The notes: generated from the sequence alone by a model not told the origin. Counted from the first letter of the stretch, positions 19,626-33,819 are shown. The stretch: 64,000 bases of DNA from Bimuria novae-zelandiae CBS 107.79 (GCA_010015655.1 ML976661.1:1417357-1481356); one strand, 5' to 3'. Program-made: numbers and translations.

Positions 19626-22600
19626 GGTTTGCTTCTAGTTCCTATGTGTCTTCTAAGTATAGATATCCTTTCTACTTAATTAAGTAGGTTCGTGGCTAAT
19701 CTATGTGTCGTAGTATCTTCTCAACTTCGAATTCGGTTTCCTCCTCTGGTTGGTAATAGAAGGTGGTTTTAACTAGTATTTTAGAGTCTGCTAGTTCCAA
19801 TCGGTCTATGTGGAATACTGGGTGTATTTTGGCGTCTAGTGGTAATTCTAATTAGTAGTTAACCGGTGATACTTGTTTGGAAATAAAAAATAGTCTAACC
19901 TTAACATAATCCAGTTTCTTGTGCTTTTTCTTCTAGGTTCAAAGATTTTTCGTAAGTAGATATGCTTTATCCCCCTTCTTCAGCTAAGGTGCCGTTTTTC
20001 TTTTTTAGTTTGTATAGGAAATGCTTTGCTGTTAAGCTTTCTTAAGGTTCTCTCGGAGTTGTTAATATATTTCTTTTATTTTTATAGCCGTGTTAATGGC
20101 TTCTTTCGTTCTAATAGTAGTAGGAAATATCTAATTAAAGAGATGTGGATGTCTTCCGTGGTTCGCATAGAACGGTGTATATCCAGTTACTACTAATATC
20201 TTATTATTATATGCTAATTATGCCATTAGTAATAGGAAAATCTAGTTATTCTTCTGGTTGTTGTAGTAAATGCGTAGGTACGTTTCCATTATTTAATTTA
20301 TACGTTCTGTTTGTCCATCCGTCTGTGGGTGGTAGGCTATTAATAGTTTTTGTTTTTGTTCCAATAAGTGCCGTGAGTATTGTCTAGTAGTTTAAAGTAA
20401 AGAGTTTGTCTCTATTACTAATAATTATCTTGGGGATACCATGATGTCGTATAAGTCGATCTAAGATAAGGAACGCTAGTTCCGTTACTATTATTGCCTT
20501 TTTACATAGTAGTAATTCCACGTATTTAGTAAATCTGCATACGATTACCAGTATTGCGTCGTAACTTACTCCGTTTGTAGGATCTTTCGACTTTGGCAAT
20601 CCTGTAATAAAGTCCATTACGATGTCTTCCCAAGGTGCTGTAGGTATCTAGATGGCTTGCATTTCTCCGTACTTAAGATGTGTTACGTGTTTATTACGTT
20701 GGCATTCTGTACATTTGCGTATGTAGGTTGCTACTACTTCCTTAATTCCTTTAAAGCTATAGTTCCTCTAAATCAGTTCCACTGTCTTTTTAATTCTAGG
20801 GTGTCCGTATACAGGGTCGTCGTGGTATTGTCGTATAACCTCTGTCTATTGTTCCTTGGGTACTTCTCGTGTAAGTACAAGGAGTTAATTAAGTTCTGCC
20901 GTAGGTTCTAAAAAACTATTAGGTTTTTGTTTTAGTATCGCGGAGTAGGTTTTTACTTTATCTCTTACAAGATCGTGTCGTCGGCTAAGTACGTCTGCTC
21001 GTCCGTTTTCTTTACCAGGTGTGTATACGATCTTGAATTTGTATTATCTAAGCGTCTCTAACTATCTTGCCTATCTTAGCGTAAGTTCTTTCGTGGTCGT
21101 GAAGCGTGTAAGGTTCTTATAATTCGTAAAGATCTTAAGTGTAGAGTAGCTAAGAGCGTAGATTCTCTAGTGCTTTAACGTTTTAACAATTACGTATAGT
21201 TCTTTATCGTGTACGTTATATCGTGCTTCCGTGTCGGTGAATTTGCATAAGTAGTATGCAATAGGGTGCTATTTGCCATCCTTCTCTTACTTCGCGCAGG
21301 CGCCTATCGCGAGGTCACTTACGTCTGTTTCGATTCGTAGTGGTTTTCCATCCCTGAAGTGAATGAGTACTGGTGGCATAATACATGCGGTTTTTAAGAG
21401 TTAGAACGACATTCCACACTCTACAGTCCATGCGAATAGTGTGTCTTTTCTTATAAAGTTTATAAGTAGTATCGTGATCTTTGCGTAATCCTTAATAAAT
21501 TATCGATTAAATCTATAGAATCCTAAGAATTCTTGGATATTCTTTGCTATCTTTAGTATTAGCTAGTTCTTAATATATTTAATCTTGTTAGGTGCGACTT
21601 TGATTCCTTCTGTACTAATAACGTGTCTTAAGAATTTAAGTCGTGTTACGTGCCACTTGCATTTCTTTAGCTTAATTCTAAGGTGTGCCTTATCTAATGC
21701 AGTTAACACTGTCTATACATACGGAATATAATCTAAATCGTTCTTAGAGTAAACGAGTATATCGTCTATGTATGTAATAACGAATATGTCTAGATAGTTA
21801 CGGAGTACGTGGTTAACTAGTGCTTAAAAGTTTGCCAGTGCGTTAGTGAGTCTAAAAGGCATAACTATATATTTAAATAGTCTATAACGTAACCTAAACG
21901 CTATCTTCCACTCGTTACCTTCCTTAATTCGTATAAGGTAGTAGCTATCTCGTAAGTCTATTAGTGTAAAGCGTTTGGCTCTTGAGAGTTAGTCTCTTAA
22001 TTCTAAGATGTTTGGTAGTGGGTATTAATTTTTAATCGTCATGTCGTTAATCTTCTAATAGTTAATATATAGTCGTAGTGTGCCATCTTTCTTTATAATA
22101 AACATAAAAGGGCTGGCTGCTAGTAACTTTAATGGTTGTATATATCCTTTCGCGAGATTTGTCTCGATGAATTCCTTTTCTTGCTAGAGTTCTTTTCCAG
22201 TCTTACCATATAGTGGTCCAAAGGGTGGCGTTTTTCCTTCTACTAGGTCTATCGCTAGATCCCAGGGCTGATGTTCTAGAAGGTTTACTTTTCCTTCTCT
22301 TTCAGTAAACATATAATTCCATGCTCGATAGCATTCTAGAATTTTATGATTTGTGCTTTCATCCATCTTCTTGCGCTCTGTGACCTGGTGGTTCCTACCA
22401 GCGTCTGCCAAGGGTTTCTTTCGTTTTTCGACTGTCCGTCGCGAGACTATAGTGTTAATAGCTCTCTTATCTACCATTAAGCTCTATTAATGCGTAGGCT
22501 TTACTTACAATGCATAGTTATAGCGCTTAAAGAATAGCCTTTTTCTCTCTTAATTAATCGTGGGATTGTGCTTCCTTAACTAGGGTAGTCCTAAAATCAC

Positions 22601-24795
22601 GTCGTGATTAGCTTCCTTAATAATGTCGAGGGTAATCGATTCCTGGTGTCTATAGATCGTGAGGGTAGTTTTAACCTCATATTTAATCATTGCTTTGCCG
22701 GGCATTAGTTGTCTATTCGCGACATGGATAGCATAGGGTATGGCCTTCTTGCGTTTATAGAGTCCTGCTCTATTAAGTGCTTTTCTTAATATATAGCTTT
22801 CCTGTGCTCCTAAGTCCAGCATGGCTTTTATTCATGTTTCTTTAAGCTATACCGGTAGCTTGATTAATGCCTAATTGTTTATGGCATTTAGTTCTTTAAA
22901 GGCGTTTTCCCTCCTGAGCCTAGGTCTAAAAAAGACATCTTTTCTGTGGGTGGCTTTGCGGGATTAAGGTATTCTTCCTTCTTCTTCTCCTGAGGCTACT
23001 GCTGGCCCTTTTCTAGGAGAGCTTCACCGTCTTCTTCCTTTGTTACCGTTTTAATCCTGAGGGTCGTAGTCCCTTTTGGTATGCAATTGAACCTATGCTT
23101 TCCCTTTTTCTCTTTGTGTTCCTCACAATTAGGGTGTAAGCATGTTTGCCATTTGTCGGATGCGCATTTTCTATTAACTAGTAGTAATATTACTTAGTTT
23201 AGCGCTTAGTTAAGGTGTGGAAAGTATCGCTTTTCACGTTTATCTTAGAGGTAAACGTTATAATGGGTGATAGGGCAGTCAAACTACTCCTATCTATATT
23301 ATTAGTACGTTCGGGGAAAGTAGCTGTATTCCTTAGCTTAGTAATGAATAGTACACTAATCTTCTCTGTAAAGGGTCTATTGTATGGTCTCATGCGTAGG
23401 GTTACAGTGGTCCAGGTCGTACTATGGTTTGTAGTTTGGGCTTTCGTTTGGGTATTTCTTCTTGGGGTCTTTATGGGCGTAACGGTGATCTGCCATTTCT
23501 CTTACTGCTTTACTAACCAGGTCGAGTTGGTAAGCATGAAAAAATGCTTCTGCATAGTCTTGTCGTTCTACTGCCGTAAACCCGAAGTCTCCTTCTCGAG
23601 GTTGGTATTTTTCTAAGAAGTCGAAAACATTCGTCGTCTTACTAGTAATAGGTTTGTTCTAGCTAGGGTGAGGTGTAGGAGATTAAGGCATTAGCTTTAT
23701 CTCTTTCTTATCTAAACCTTCGTATGCATCCTCGTAGAATCGCGAGTTAGGCAAGTCTAATTACTCTAAGTCCTTATTTAGGATGTTGGATTGCTTAATA
23801 GAGGGTATTACCTGCCATTCTTCGTCGGTTACTTCTGTGTTATCGACGGTAAGTACGTTTAACTGTTTAATAATCTTGTTCTTAGATCTACAGTTCCTGG
23901 CGATGTGGCCTGGTTTGCCATATGTAAAATATTTACGCGTCTTGGTCCCCTGTTGTTGGGTTCCATCTGAGATACGTTGGTTAGGCTTTCGGAAGCCTGT
24001 AGCCTTTCCTGTTCCCTTTTCCAGGTTATTAAACTAGATATCTTCTATAGGTTAGGGTCCGTAGTAGTTGCGTTGCTGGCGTTAAGGTGTTTTTAGCGGC
24101 GCTTTGTAGACTATAGGTGCCTATCGTCCGAAGCTAACGTTCCTTAGGTTCTTGCGTAGCTCTTCCTGCAATGCAAACTATTCCCCATTAATGCGGATAG
24201 TCTCTTTGTATAGTTCTTCTAAGGTCTCTATTTTTATACTACTGCGTAGGAGTTCTTCGCGCACATTGCGTTTAAGGCCTTATTTATACATTGTCTTAAG
24301 AGATTCATCCTCCTAGTCGAGTTGCACGGCGTACTTGCGGAATTTGGCTGCATACTCGGCTGTAGATTATTACTGTCGAATTGTCTAGATCGCTTGCTCA
24401 GCGATAGCGGTTTTATTGGCAATTCTAAATATTTGTTAGAGGCATTTCTTAAAGTTGGCGTAGTCCTTAATAATGTCGATAGCATCTTCGTTGCGGTTAA
24501 TGTAGTCTTCATCCTCGTTGTTGTAATCCATGTCCAGGTACTTAACTAAGTAGGGATAGATCTATTCTTCAGCGCTTTCTCGTATATAAGTCGCTGCGAA
24601 GATGACTTTCTTCTTGTCTTTAAGGTCTTGGTTCTGGTCGAAGAAGTAGAGGTCTAGCTGTAAAAGCCAGGTATCGAGGAGGGTACGATTGCTATTATAC
24701 AAGTCGGGTTTATGCGCCTTGTTCTTGCCATCCCCCATAGGGGTAACATGGTTGTCTAAAGCCATGGAAGAGTTAGGGGTCCTGTTAGTATTCAT
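19600..24795 (-). pseudogene. Gypsy-1 gag-pol with C-terminal chromodomain, RIP-degraded
   Basis: Read right to left. gag starts near 24795 ('MNTNRTPNSSMALDN'). A CCHC zinc knuckle near 23,930-23,880 reads YFTYGKPGHIARNC, with the first two Cys changed to Phe/Tyr-type residues. Aspartic protease is near 22,822-22,580 ('LDLGAQESYIL'). Reverse transcriptase is near 22,300-21,300, with the YxDD box as 'TYIDDILVYS' at 21,747-21,797. RNase H follows. Integrase has a remnant of the HHCC zinc motif ('CTECQRNK' near 20,715) and a core starting 'MDFITGLPKSKD' near 20,617. A chromodomain near 19,745-19,600 shows the Y-L-I-K-x-K-G-Y pattern. Many stops are TAG/TAA at Gln or Trp positions. Chromodomains are thought to steer integration to heterochromatin, which fits the location. 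Confidence 0.9.
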
Positions 24796-24812
24796 GTTAA
24801 GGGTGTTCAAAA

Positions 24813-25306
24813 TGTTAAGTCCTAGAAGGATAGCTAATCCCTATAGGGGTAAGGTTGGTTCTCGGGCAGGAATACTTAGTAGGACGAGAGAGGTTATAGT
24901 GATAGCTTACGCTTATTACTGGGGCGTTAGTATTAAAGGTGTGTATAGTACAATCAAATTAACAAGGTTGCTTACTCAGATCCAAACGATAGATTGATAA
25001 ACAAGATTAAATACGAATGCCATAAGGGTATTCGTGTTAGTTTATATACAAGAGGATTTCTGTACCATCCATTGTTTTGTTACCATCTATGGCTAGTGTT
25101 GCCATCCATGGCTGGTACTGCCATCCATGGCTAGTACTGCCATCCATGGCTGGTACTGCCATCCATGGCTGGTACTGCCATCCATGGCTGGTATAGCCTT
25201 GGCTGGATAGTACATCACGTGACCTCGGTTGCGCAACCCCACCAAGTGTCACCCCCGCTGAGGGCCCGTTGGTCCTCCGCGTCCCATACATGTTCAGATC
25301 CTAATA
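24813..25306 (-). repeat. Gypsy-1 5' LTR (right copy)
   Basis: 494 bp, same length as the left LTR, with extra G-to-A and C-to-T changes. The same six-copy array lies at about 25081-25194. Confidence 0.93.
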
Positions 25307-25773
25307 GATATCTAAAGAATTAAGTAAAAAGATCCTAAAATTATAGGCGTATAGTTTAAGCTTATAGAGGAGATAATAGCTAAGTATAGTATTTATAATA
25401 ATAATATATATAACTTCGACGAGACTAGCTTCTAAATAGGCGTTATTAGCTCTATAAAAGTTATTATAGGCTTAGAGAAGCGTATAAGGCCTAATCTTAT
25501 TTAGCTAAGTAATTAAAAGTAAGCAATTATTATTTAAAGTATTTACGCTATAGGGTACGCGATTCTACCCTTTATTATTTATAAAAAACGTATCTATATC
25601 TTAGTGTAGTATAAGGAGGCTAATATCCCTCGTAATTAGAAGCTCTTAGTCTTTAGGAATAGATAGATAAATAATAAGCTTAAAGTTATATAGTTAAAGC
25701 ACTTTAACGCGCATATAAAAACGCGTTAAGTAAAAGTATATTAATTACTTATTTTAAATAGTTATAAGAGCTA

Positions 25774-25820
25774 ACGTGGTTCACCACCGAGCGGGCCAAC
25801 CCTACCGAGCGGGCCAACTT
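25774..25820 (+). repeat. Left terminal inverted repeat of Pogo-2
   Basis: About 47 bp, with two subunits around AGCGGGCCAAC. Confidence 0.88.
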
Positions 25821-25854
25821 TGCTAAATGCAGCCCACCTCTAGCTTATACTACA

Positions 25855-27500
25855 ATGCCATCACAACATAACGCGCAACAACCTTATACTAAAAGCGCAC
25901 TATAGCTTACTATCTAAGCTATAATTAAAAATTATAATAAAAGTAAAAGACGCGTTATTATAGCCTTTAGCGTGCCTTAAATAACAGTATAATAACAACG
26001 CTAAAGAGCCCTCTCTTAACGCGATCGCGAGCCTAACTCAAAGAAGCTAACTAAGCTAAAGAAAGAGGCTCTAGTCTAACGTATACTTAAGCTTAAATAG
26101 CGAGGAATAGGTGTAACAAGGAATATAGTCTAAGATATAGCTAATAATCTACTTGCTAAGCGCGGTGGATAGCCTATTAGTAAGTACTAGATAGATAGGC
26201 TTAAGATGCGTACGCTAGAAATCAAGCTTTAAAGGAGCTATCTATATAATCGTTAGTAAGCCCTAAACGAAAATCTACGTATTATAACGCCCTAGTTCGA
26301 GCTAGTTACTAATACTAAGGCTAAGTACGGTATCGCTAATAACGACACGTACAACTTCGACGAGACAGGCTTTATAATAAGGGTAATACAGGGTTAGATA
26401 GTCTTTACAGGCTCTAAGAAGCGAAGCAACCTAAAGAAAATTTAACCTAGTAATTATAGGTAGGTTACTAATATTTAGGGTGTTAGCGCTAAAGGCTAGG
26501 CTCTACTACCCTTTCTTATCTTCCTTAGCAAGGTTCTAATCACGTCCTGGTTCTATAATCTACCCTAAGACTAGGTTATTAAAGTTAGTCTTAATAGCTA
26601 GACGTTAAATAAGCTTAGCCTTACCTAGCTAAGGCACTTTAATACCTACACTAAGGCGCGTAGTTTAGGTGCACACTAGCTACTAATTATAAATAACCAC
26701 GAGAGCCACTGCTCACACGAATTCCATAAATACTATAAGGAATAGAAGATTATTATTCTTTATATGCCTTTACACTTATCACACCTCTTATAGCTACTTA
26801 ATGTAGGTTGTTTTTTGCCTTTAAAGCGGGCGTATAGTAATGAGATTAGTAGCTTGGCACAGTACGGCACTAAGTAGATTAAAAAAAAGGCCTTTCTACT
26901 AGCCTTTAAAGTAGCTTTTAAAAAGATAATAATAAAGGCGAACATCTGCGCAGGCTTTAGAGGCGCTAGATTAGTTCTACACGACCTAGAGGCAGTGTTA
27001 TTAAGACTTAATATAGTTCTTCGTACGCCAACTCCACCTAACGCAAAGGATACCCTATAGGAATTAAAAACACTAAGTAACCTCCGCGAGATAGAGGCTT
27101 AGTTAACGCTAGTTCGTAAGCGTGTATAGAAGTATAAAGATTTACTAGTTTCTCCGCTTCTTAGAGCTGTTAAGTAGCTTAATAAAGGTGTTGCATTAAT
27201 AGGGCACAAAATAGTATTAATATAATAGGAAATAGCAGGGCTTCGTAAGGTAGTAAAGATAGTAATAAAGGTAAAAAGTTAAAAGAGGAAGTATATTTAG
27301 GCAGCTAAGACACTTACAGTAGAAGAGGTAGTTAATTTAATAGCTAAAAAGAATAGTAGTGGGCAAAAGGAGGGTAAAGAGTCTATAAAGAGGGTGCGTG
27401 GGCAGAGGCACTACAAACGTTATAGTAAAACTAGCCACAACGCTCGCACCTGCGTAGTAGAAATTATAGATACATCTAATAGCGATAAGTCTAAATAGTA
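25855..27500 (+). pseudogene. Pogo-2 transposase (DDE_1), RIP-inactivated
   Basis: ATG at 25855 ('MPSQHNAQQPYTKSAL'). An N-terminal HTH region follows, then the CENP-B-like segment ending 'DIANNLLAKRGG' (near 26,160). The first catalytic Asp is in 'YNFDETGF' (near 26,350). The second site is in 'LLIINNHESHCS' (near 26,690), where the expected Asp is Asn, a G-to-A change. 'MPLHLSHLLQLLNVGCF' (near 26,770) is the block preceding the third acidic residue. The C-terminus is a Lys/Arg-rich coil ending with a degenerate zinc knuckle near 27,440 ('TSHNARTC'). Stops are TAG/TAA at Gln positions. The missing second Asp alone would abolish activity. Confidence 0.9.
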
Positions 27501-27573
27501 TTTCTATATTCTGCGAATTATAGTAAATTATAGTGGTGTTGTAGGAGGCGCTTCGCAATAGACTAACTTTTAA

Positions 27574-27620
27574 AAAGTGGCCCGCTCGGTGGGGTTGGCC
27601 CGCTTGGTAGTAAACCACGT
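27574..27620 (-). repeat. Right terminal inverted repeat of Pogo-2
   Basis: Pairs with 25774-25820; the differences are mostly transitions. Confidence 0.88.
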
Positions 27621-27809
27621 TATTAATTTTAGAATTTTAAAAACTATTACCTAAAATATAAAATCCTTACGCTTTATATACCTACTTACTTATTATATAT
27701 TCTCTAGCTTTTAAATATAGTTTATTTTTTACTATTAAAGTTAAAGTACTTTTAATATATTTAAGACTTAGCACACTAACGCGTCTATTATATTAATAAA
27801 AAAAATTTC

Positions 27810-28022
27810 TATTAGTATCGAACCTGCGCAACGCTCCTATGGCTTTTATAGCCATGTAACTTGCCTGTGGTTTGTTGCGCTAGTCCTAATCGGGCTAACA
27901 GGGAATAAACTACGCTCGATAAATACTTCTTGCAATAGCCTACTATAAATAATTAATTACTACTATCTATACTATATTATTATAACGAAGTCTTAATTTA
28001 ACAGCCTATTACTATATTAATA
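27810..28022 (+). repeat. Copia-1 5' LTR
   Basis: 213 bp, starting TATTAGTAT (TGTTAGTAT before RIP) and ending ATTAATA. Confidence 0.9.
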
Positions 28023-28079
28023 CTAATTAGTAGTTGCTACACTATAGATTAGTAAGATATACTATGTACAGGGAATCTT

Positions 28080-31000
28080 AGCGCACGTTTTAAGCTAAGT
28101 ATTCTAGTAATAAAAGCGGTTAGCGCATGCCTCCTCCCCTACCAAGGCCCAGGATACAGCATCGCTAGTGCGAAGTATAGGTACGACAAGCTCACCGCTA
28201 TCCTGTATAAGGATTAGTGGCGCCTCGTATTTAAAGGATCTCTCCGCCTAGATTATCCCTACTAAGGCTTAGTTTAGAAGGAGATTTGCGTTAACTACGC
28301 TAACTTTTATTAATTACACTAATTATAAGCCTATATCTAAAACACTATTATAAAGTACACCTGAATAAAGGACCGCTCGTGGTACCTAGACAAGATAATT
28401 TATGTTAAACTCCCAAAGAGGTAGCTATTCTCTAAGGGGCTAAGGTTGGTTCTCGGGCAGGAGTACTAGTAGGACAGGAGAGGATTATAGTGATAGCTTG
28501 CGCCTGTCACTAAAGGCGTTAGTATTAAAGGTGTGTACAGCATAATTAAATTAACAAGATTGCTTATTTAGATCTAAACGATAGATTGATAAACAGGTTA
28601 AACACGAATGCCTTAAGGGTATTCGTGTAGGTTTATATATTAAAGGGGTAAACCTTACTGTCTATCTCTCTTTCTACCATCCCTAGATTCTAATAGATGG
28701 TCGCGTCGTCCGTGGATAGTGTACCTTTCACAATCTTGGCAGGATGGTATGTCTTAGCTAGATGGTATATCACGTGACCTTGGTTACGCGACCCCGCCGA
28801 GTGTCACTTCCACTAAGGCCCGTTGGTCCTCCGCGTTCCATACATGTTTAGATCCTAACAATTTATAAGGACTAGTACGCTAATTAAGATTTTAATATTA
28901 CTAACGCTATTATTAATGTAGATAAACTTAACACTACAATTATTAACTAAATAATATAAGTAAAAGAGAATAACATATTTAATCTATTTCTACTACTTAA
29001 GTTTAAGGAGTATTTTAGGAACTTTCCCGCGATCTCTTTAATAGCATTAATAAGCGTATTTAAAAAGCACTTAAAGAGCTCCTCCGCTAGTAAGATATTT
29101 ATATTAAATAGAATTATAGTAATAATCTCCCTAACTAATTTGCAGAACTCCTTATATTAACCACTATCTTAAAATAGCCTACTAAGTATCTTAAGCTTAT
29201 AAGGCTCTGCGAAGGCTTTAAGTGCTACTAAATTATAGATAATAAAGAATAATAGCGATAGTAGCGAGCTCCGCTAGGTAGAGAATTATTATTATTATTA
29301 TAACCTAGGTTTACGCCTATATAAAATAACTCTTATTTACTTACTAACCTCGCTAAGTTGTACACGCTAGAGTAAAAGTATTTAGGTAATAAATATAATA
29401 TCCTTAAGATAAAGATTAAGGTGTTTAACGACCTCTACACTAAGATTAAGATTAATAAGGATAAGTAGTATAAAATAGTACTTTCTATTATGCTTATTAG
29501 CTAAGCGCTTCAGTATTACTATAATTACATTACTCCCTAGGCGCTTACGCTTACTTATAACGTAATGCTTAACAAGCTACGCACGTACTTTAACACTACA
29601 TAAGCTTACTAGATATATTTCTAAGAGTGGCATAGCACTACGCTTAAGAGCGTTATAACTGCTAACCCTAACAAAGGCCTTATAGAGTGTTTTAAAATAG
29701 TTATTAGCAAGATAAACATGCTCTATTAGGTACTATTATAAAACTAGGGTAAAAGCTATAATTAGCATTTACTTACGTAATAGCTCCTTAGCGCATGTTA
29801 TAGTATTAAAGCAACTACTATAGCTTGCTTAAAGCTAGTAATTATATTTAAAGGTGTTGCTATAGATCTCCGCAACGTAGTTAGCATGTAGTTAAGCTAT
29901 TATCCTAATAGCTAGTTTCTATCGCAAGATGCAGATAAGTAGTATTACACTAATTACCGCTATATCTATAATAATTAACAAGCTATAGAATTATTAGATA
30001 ATAATTACTATAGCTATTATTATTAAGGTTAAGGCGGATCGCGCGGCAATTAATTTAATAATAATAATTATTAGTTAAACTACTTGGGTAATCGCCGTAA
30101 TAAGACATACTTTATCTATAAGTAGCCTAAGTGCTAATTAACTTAACACTTAAAGAAGGAGCGTATAGAGTATTACTAACGCTATAACTAATACGCTTAA
30201 GATAATCTTAATACCTTAAGCTATAAAGTGTTTCTCGCTAGCTATAAAGGTATAGAGCTTAAAGACAGCGCCGGTAACAACAATAATGCTAGTAATAATA
30301 ATATTAAAGCGTATTTTGCTAACTAAGTCTACTTAACTATATCTTACAATAAGGTTAATAGCGACGCTATTATTTCTAGCCTTAATAACGCTACTACACT
30401 TTATATAATTATAGGTAATAATCCTTATATTTTTAGTAAAGTAAATACAGATACTTAACTCTTTTTATTTAATTCACGCTACGGCGTAGATATCTTTTAA
30501 AGTATTATGCCTAGCACTAGTGCAGCCAGTGTCTTAACTACTAATAAGACATAAGTAAAGGCGCTATAGCTTATTTAACTATTTATAGTTATTAATAAGT
30601 CTACTACAGAACGTTATTAAATCTAATTTAAAAATAATTTAGAGTGTTTCTCCCTTAGCGACGTTAATGTTAGCATGCCGTGTAGTACAATTACCTTTAT
30701 AGTAATGCTAACTAATATACTATTTCTACTCTACTTAAATAATATAGATTATTATAGTATCTTTTTTAACAATGTCAATAACGTGCTCGTTTAAGGTAGC
30801 AAATAATTCCTAATTATTTATAAATAGGGATATCCATGGCTCTTGCTTAATAAACAAGAGACCGTTTTCTACTACTTAACTAAGACTAAGCTACGCTAGC
30901 TTTACTAACGCTTTAGCTATCTTACTACTAGATACCTACACAAGATCCTTGGTAAAGCAGGCTATAAAGACGTTAATAAGGACATTATTAATTGCATTAA

Positions 31001-33770
31001 TAAGTACTATTATTAGTGTTAAATCTATAGTAAAGCACCTGGCCGTTTCCGCTTTACTATTCGCGATAATATGGACTTTAACTTATGCGTTATTATTAAT
31101 ATGATGTATATTAATTAGAAACTAGTACTCTACGCAGTTAATAAAGCTATAGCTTTTTAAGCTACTTAATTTATACTAAATATCTAGGCAAATACTACTT
31201 AGGATCTCCTTCGCGCTATATAGATTAATATATACGTTAGTTTTCCTAACGTTACTAAGACAAATGCTGGCAAGAACTTTATTACTAATAAGTTTATTAA
31301 TAACGCTACGTTACTTATAATTAAGATTAAGGAAGTCCTAGTAGAGGCATATTATTTAATTAGCAAGATTAAGCGCTATTATACTCCTATTTACTGTGCT
31401 TATAAGGTAATCTCTGCAGACGTTAGATGCATAACTACTCTTAAATATATCTTATAGATAGCTATTAAGGCTATTAATAACACCGTAGGTCTTAATAGAC
31501 TTATCTTAACTTTTCTTGTCTTTGGAGCATATCCTCGCCTATTAAAGAAATTATTACTATCGCTATCTATTACCGCCTGCGGCGCTATAGTGCGTAAAGC
31601 AATAGCTAAAGTGCGTAAGATTAAGGTAAAGCGCTAAGTTAATAAGGCTCTTATAACTCGTAATAGTCCTAACGTAACTAATATTTTACTATTACCTATT
31701 CTAAGTAGCGTTAAGGTCTAGCGAGAGAACGATAAATAGTCTAGCCTATATTAGATAATTGCCCTTTACGTTAATAAGTAATCTATAGTTATTAAAATTA
31801 ATAATAAATAAGTTACCTTCTGTATTACCGCAGTGCGCCCGTATTATGCAGACAATATAACTATTATTATCCCTCTTATAGAGAATAAAGATAATAGTAG
31901 CTCTAATAATAATTTTACTTCTATTATAAAGGAGGAGCCCGCGCCTAAGCGTAAGCGCGATAGGCTAAAAGGCTTAAAAAATAAGCCTAAACCTAATAAA
32001 GTTATAACTACTACTATTAACCTTAATTAACGTAAGCGTGATAATCTTGTCCTAGCTAAGAAGCTATAAGTAGTTAGCAAGATTATAATACTAAGGTAAC
32101 TATTTAAAGTATCTATAAAGGTAGAGATTAACGCCCTTATTATATAAGGCGTCTTTTACTTTAAAAAGTATAATCCTTACTATTATAATAAGGTCTGCAT
32201 CTTTAAGTCACGCATTATTAATAAAGTTAAGGGTAAAACTACTAATCGCCCGTACGAGAAGTCCCGTCTTATTATCTAAAAATACGCTAATAATAATAAG
32301 AAGCTTGTCCTAACACAGTCTCCCACTATTTAGCGTACAAGCCAGCGTGTGATTATCGCTCTAGCACTATCACTATTAAAGCTAGGCATACACCTCTGGC
32401 TCCGTGACATTACTTAGGCCTATACGTAATTAGATAATCCACTCTAGCGTACTATTATAGCTAACGTAATAGCCTAGCTTAAGGATAGTTATCTAATAAA
32501 TATAGTTATAGTTATTATTAAGCTACTATACGGTATTACTAAAGCAGGTGCCTATTAGTAGTTAACGTATAATAAACACTATACTAAGACTCTCTACATA
32601 GTAACATCCACTTATAATTCATGCCTATTTATTAGTAAGGCTAGTAGCAAGTGCTTTAGCATTATTAGCATATAAACTAATAACACGCTTAGTCTATCTA
32701 ATAAAGCTTTTACAGACCTTAAGGACTAGGAGCTATATTTTAAAGCTAAGCCTAAGCAGTTTTTTTTTACCAAACGCGTAAATTGACTTTAATAGCTATA
32801 TTATTAAGCTTAATAATAATAATCGCACTATTACTCTACGCTAGAAAAAGCAAGATAAGAAGCTAAAGATAGCTAATAATAAGTAATTATATATTTAATA
32901 GCGCGCTTAAGGTGCTTACATTATAATAATTTATTAACCTAAGGCAAGCTTTGACCTCGCCGCCGCAGCCTAAGTAAGTGAGCCTATAAAAGAAGAAATT
33001 GCTAGATTAAATAAGCGCATTATTTAGTAAAAGGAGAATATTACTTATAGCCTTAACTTTATCCTACTAGACTTAAGTAACTTAAAGCTCTACGCCTTTA
33101 TTAACGCATTATTTACTAATAATAAGGACCTGTTATTATAAATAGGCTTCGTAATTACGCTTAGCAATAAGACTAAAGATAGTAATTATAACTTTAAGTT
33201 TACTAATAATATTATTTACTAGTTATCTATTAAGTGTAAGCGTGTTACTTATAGCGTCCTTGCATCTAAGATCTACGCGATAGCCTATAGAGTTAATATT
33301 ATAATTATAATTAGCGGTATAATTAATATAATTATGTAGTAACTTAACCTCCTTAATACCCCTACTATTATGTGCACTAACTTACGCTCCTTATATAATT
33401 ACCTTATTAAGCTTAGCACTACTAAGGAGAAGCGCCTTATAATTAATATTATAGCTTTACGTAAGGCTTATAAGCGTAGTAAGCTTATAAACATCTACTA
33501 GATTAATAGACGTGACAATCTAGTAAACTTAATAACTAAGGCTAGCTCTAACTTAGCTATAGAGTATCTTATTAACTATAACTAGCTCGAGCTTCGCGTG
33601 TAAGGCTGGGTTAATCATGCTAAAATTAACACCACGAAGCATAATTACAATAGTAAGAAGTAGTAAGTTTATAATAGTAGTAGGATAGGTACTAAGAGGG
33701 CGCGCACTAGCGCTAGCCTAGTTAAGAAACTAGTAACTATTATAGATCGTGTTTTTATTATAAATTTAAG
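28080..33770 (+). pseudogene. Copia-1 gag-pol, RIP-degraded
   Basis: Legible only in short blocks. A gag-like helical region (28,900-29,900) is followed by a CCHC remnant near 30,100-30,160 (Y-F-I-Y..K-C, first Cys pair lost). Reverse transcriptase lies near 32,300-32,770, with 'QTNNT' where intact relatives in this window have QTDDT, so both catalytic Asp are changed to Asn. RNase H lies near 33,080-33,610 ('LFTNNKDLLLQIGFV', 'KCKRVTYSVLASKIYA', 'TTKEKRLIINIIALR'). A short stop-free piece at 31833-32030 is the basic linker before reverse transcriptase. It is interrupted by the solo LTR at 28403-28865. Confidence 0.85.
28403..28860. mobile_element. Solo LTR related to Gypsy-1, inserted in Copia-1
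   Basis: 458 bp from TGTTAAACTCC to GATCCTAACA, flanked by ATTTA (28398-28402 and 28861-28865). Its ends and central blocks match the Gypsy-1 LTR, but the 19-bp CCATGG array is replaced by an unrelated stretch, so it is a divergent subfamily. Confidence 0.92.
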
Positions 33771-33819
33771 GGTTCTAGGCTAAACTAGGTATATATAGTA
33801 TAAAAGAAAAGATAGCTAG

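Larger units (their letters stand above)
18383..25306 (-). mobile_element. Gypsy-1: chromovirus LTR retrotransposon inserted in Pogo-1
   Basis: 6924 bp on the minus strand, with 494-bp LTRs at both ends starting TGTTAAGTCC and ending CTAACA (CTAATA on the right after a C-to-T change). The 5-bp target duplication GATAT flanks it exactly (18378-18382 and 25307-25311). gag-pol runs right to left. A separate convergent frame lies between the chromodomain and the left (3') LTR. Confidence 0.95.
25774..27620 (+). mobile_element. Pogo-2: full-length 1847-bp pogo transposon inserted in Pogo-1
   Basis: Flanked by TA (25772-25773 and 27621-27622), with inverted repeats of about 47 bp beginning ACGTGGTT. 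The repeats contain two near-copies of CACCGAGCGGGCCAAC-like sequence. Length is identical to reconstructed Pogo-1, but the repeat core reads GCGGGCCAAC rather than GCGGGCGG, so it is a sister family. Confidence 0.93.
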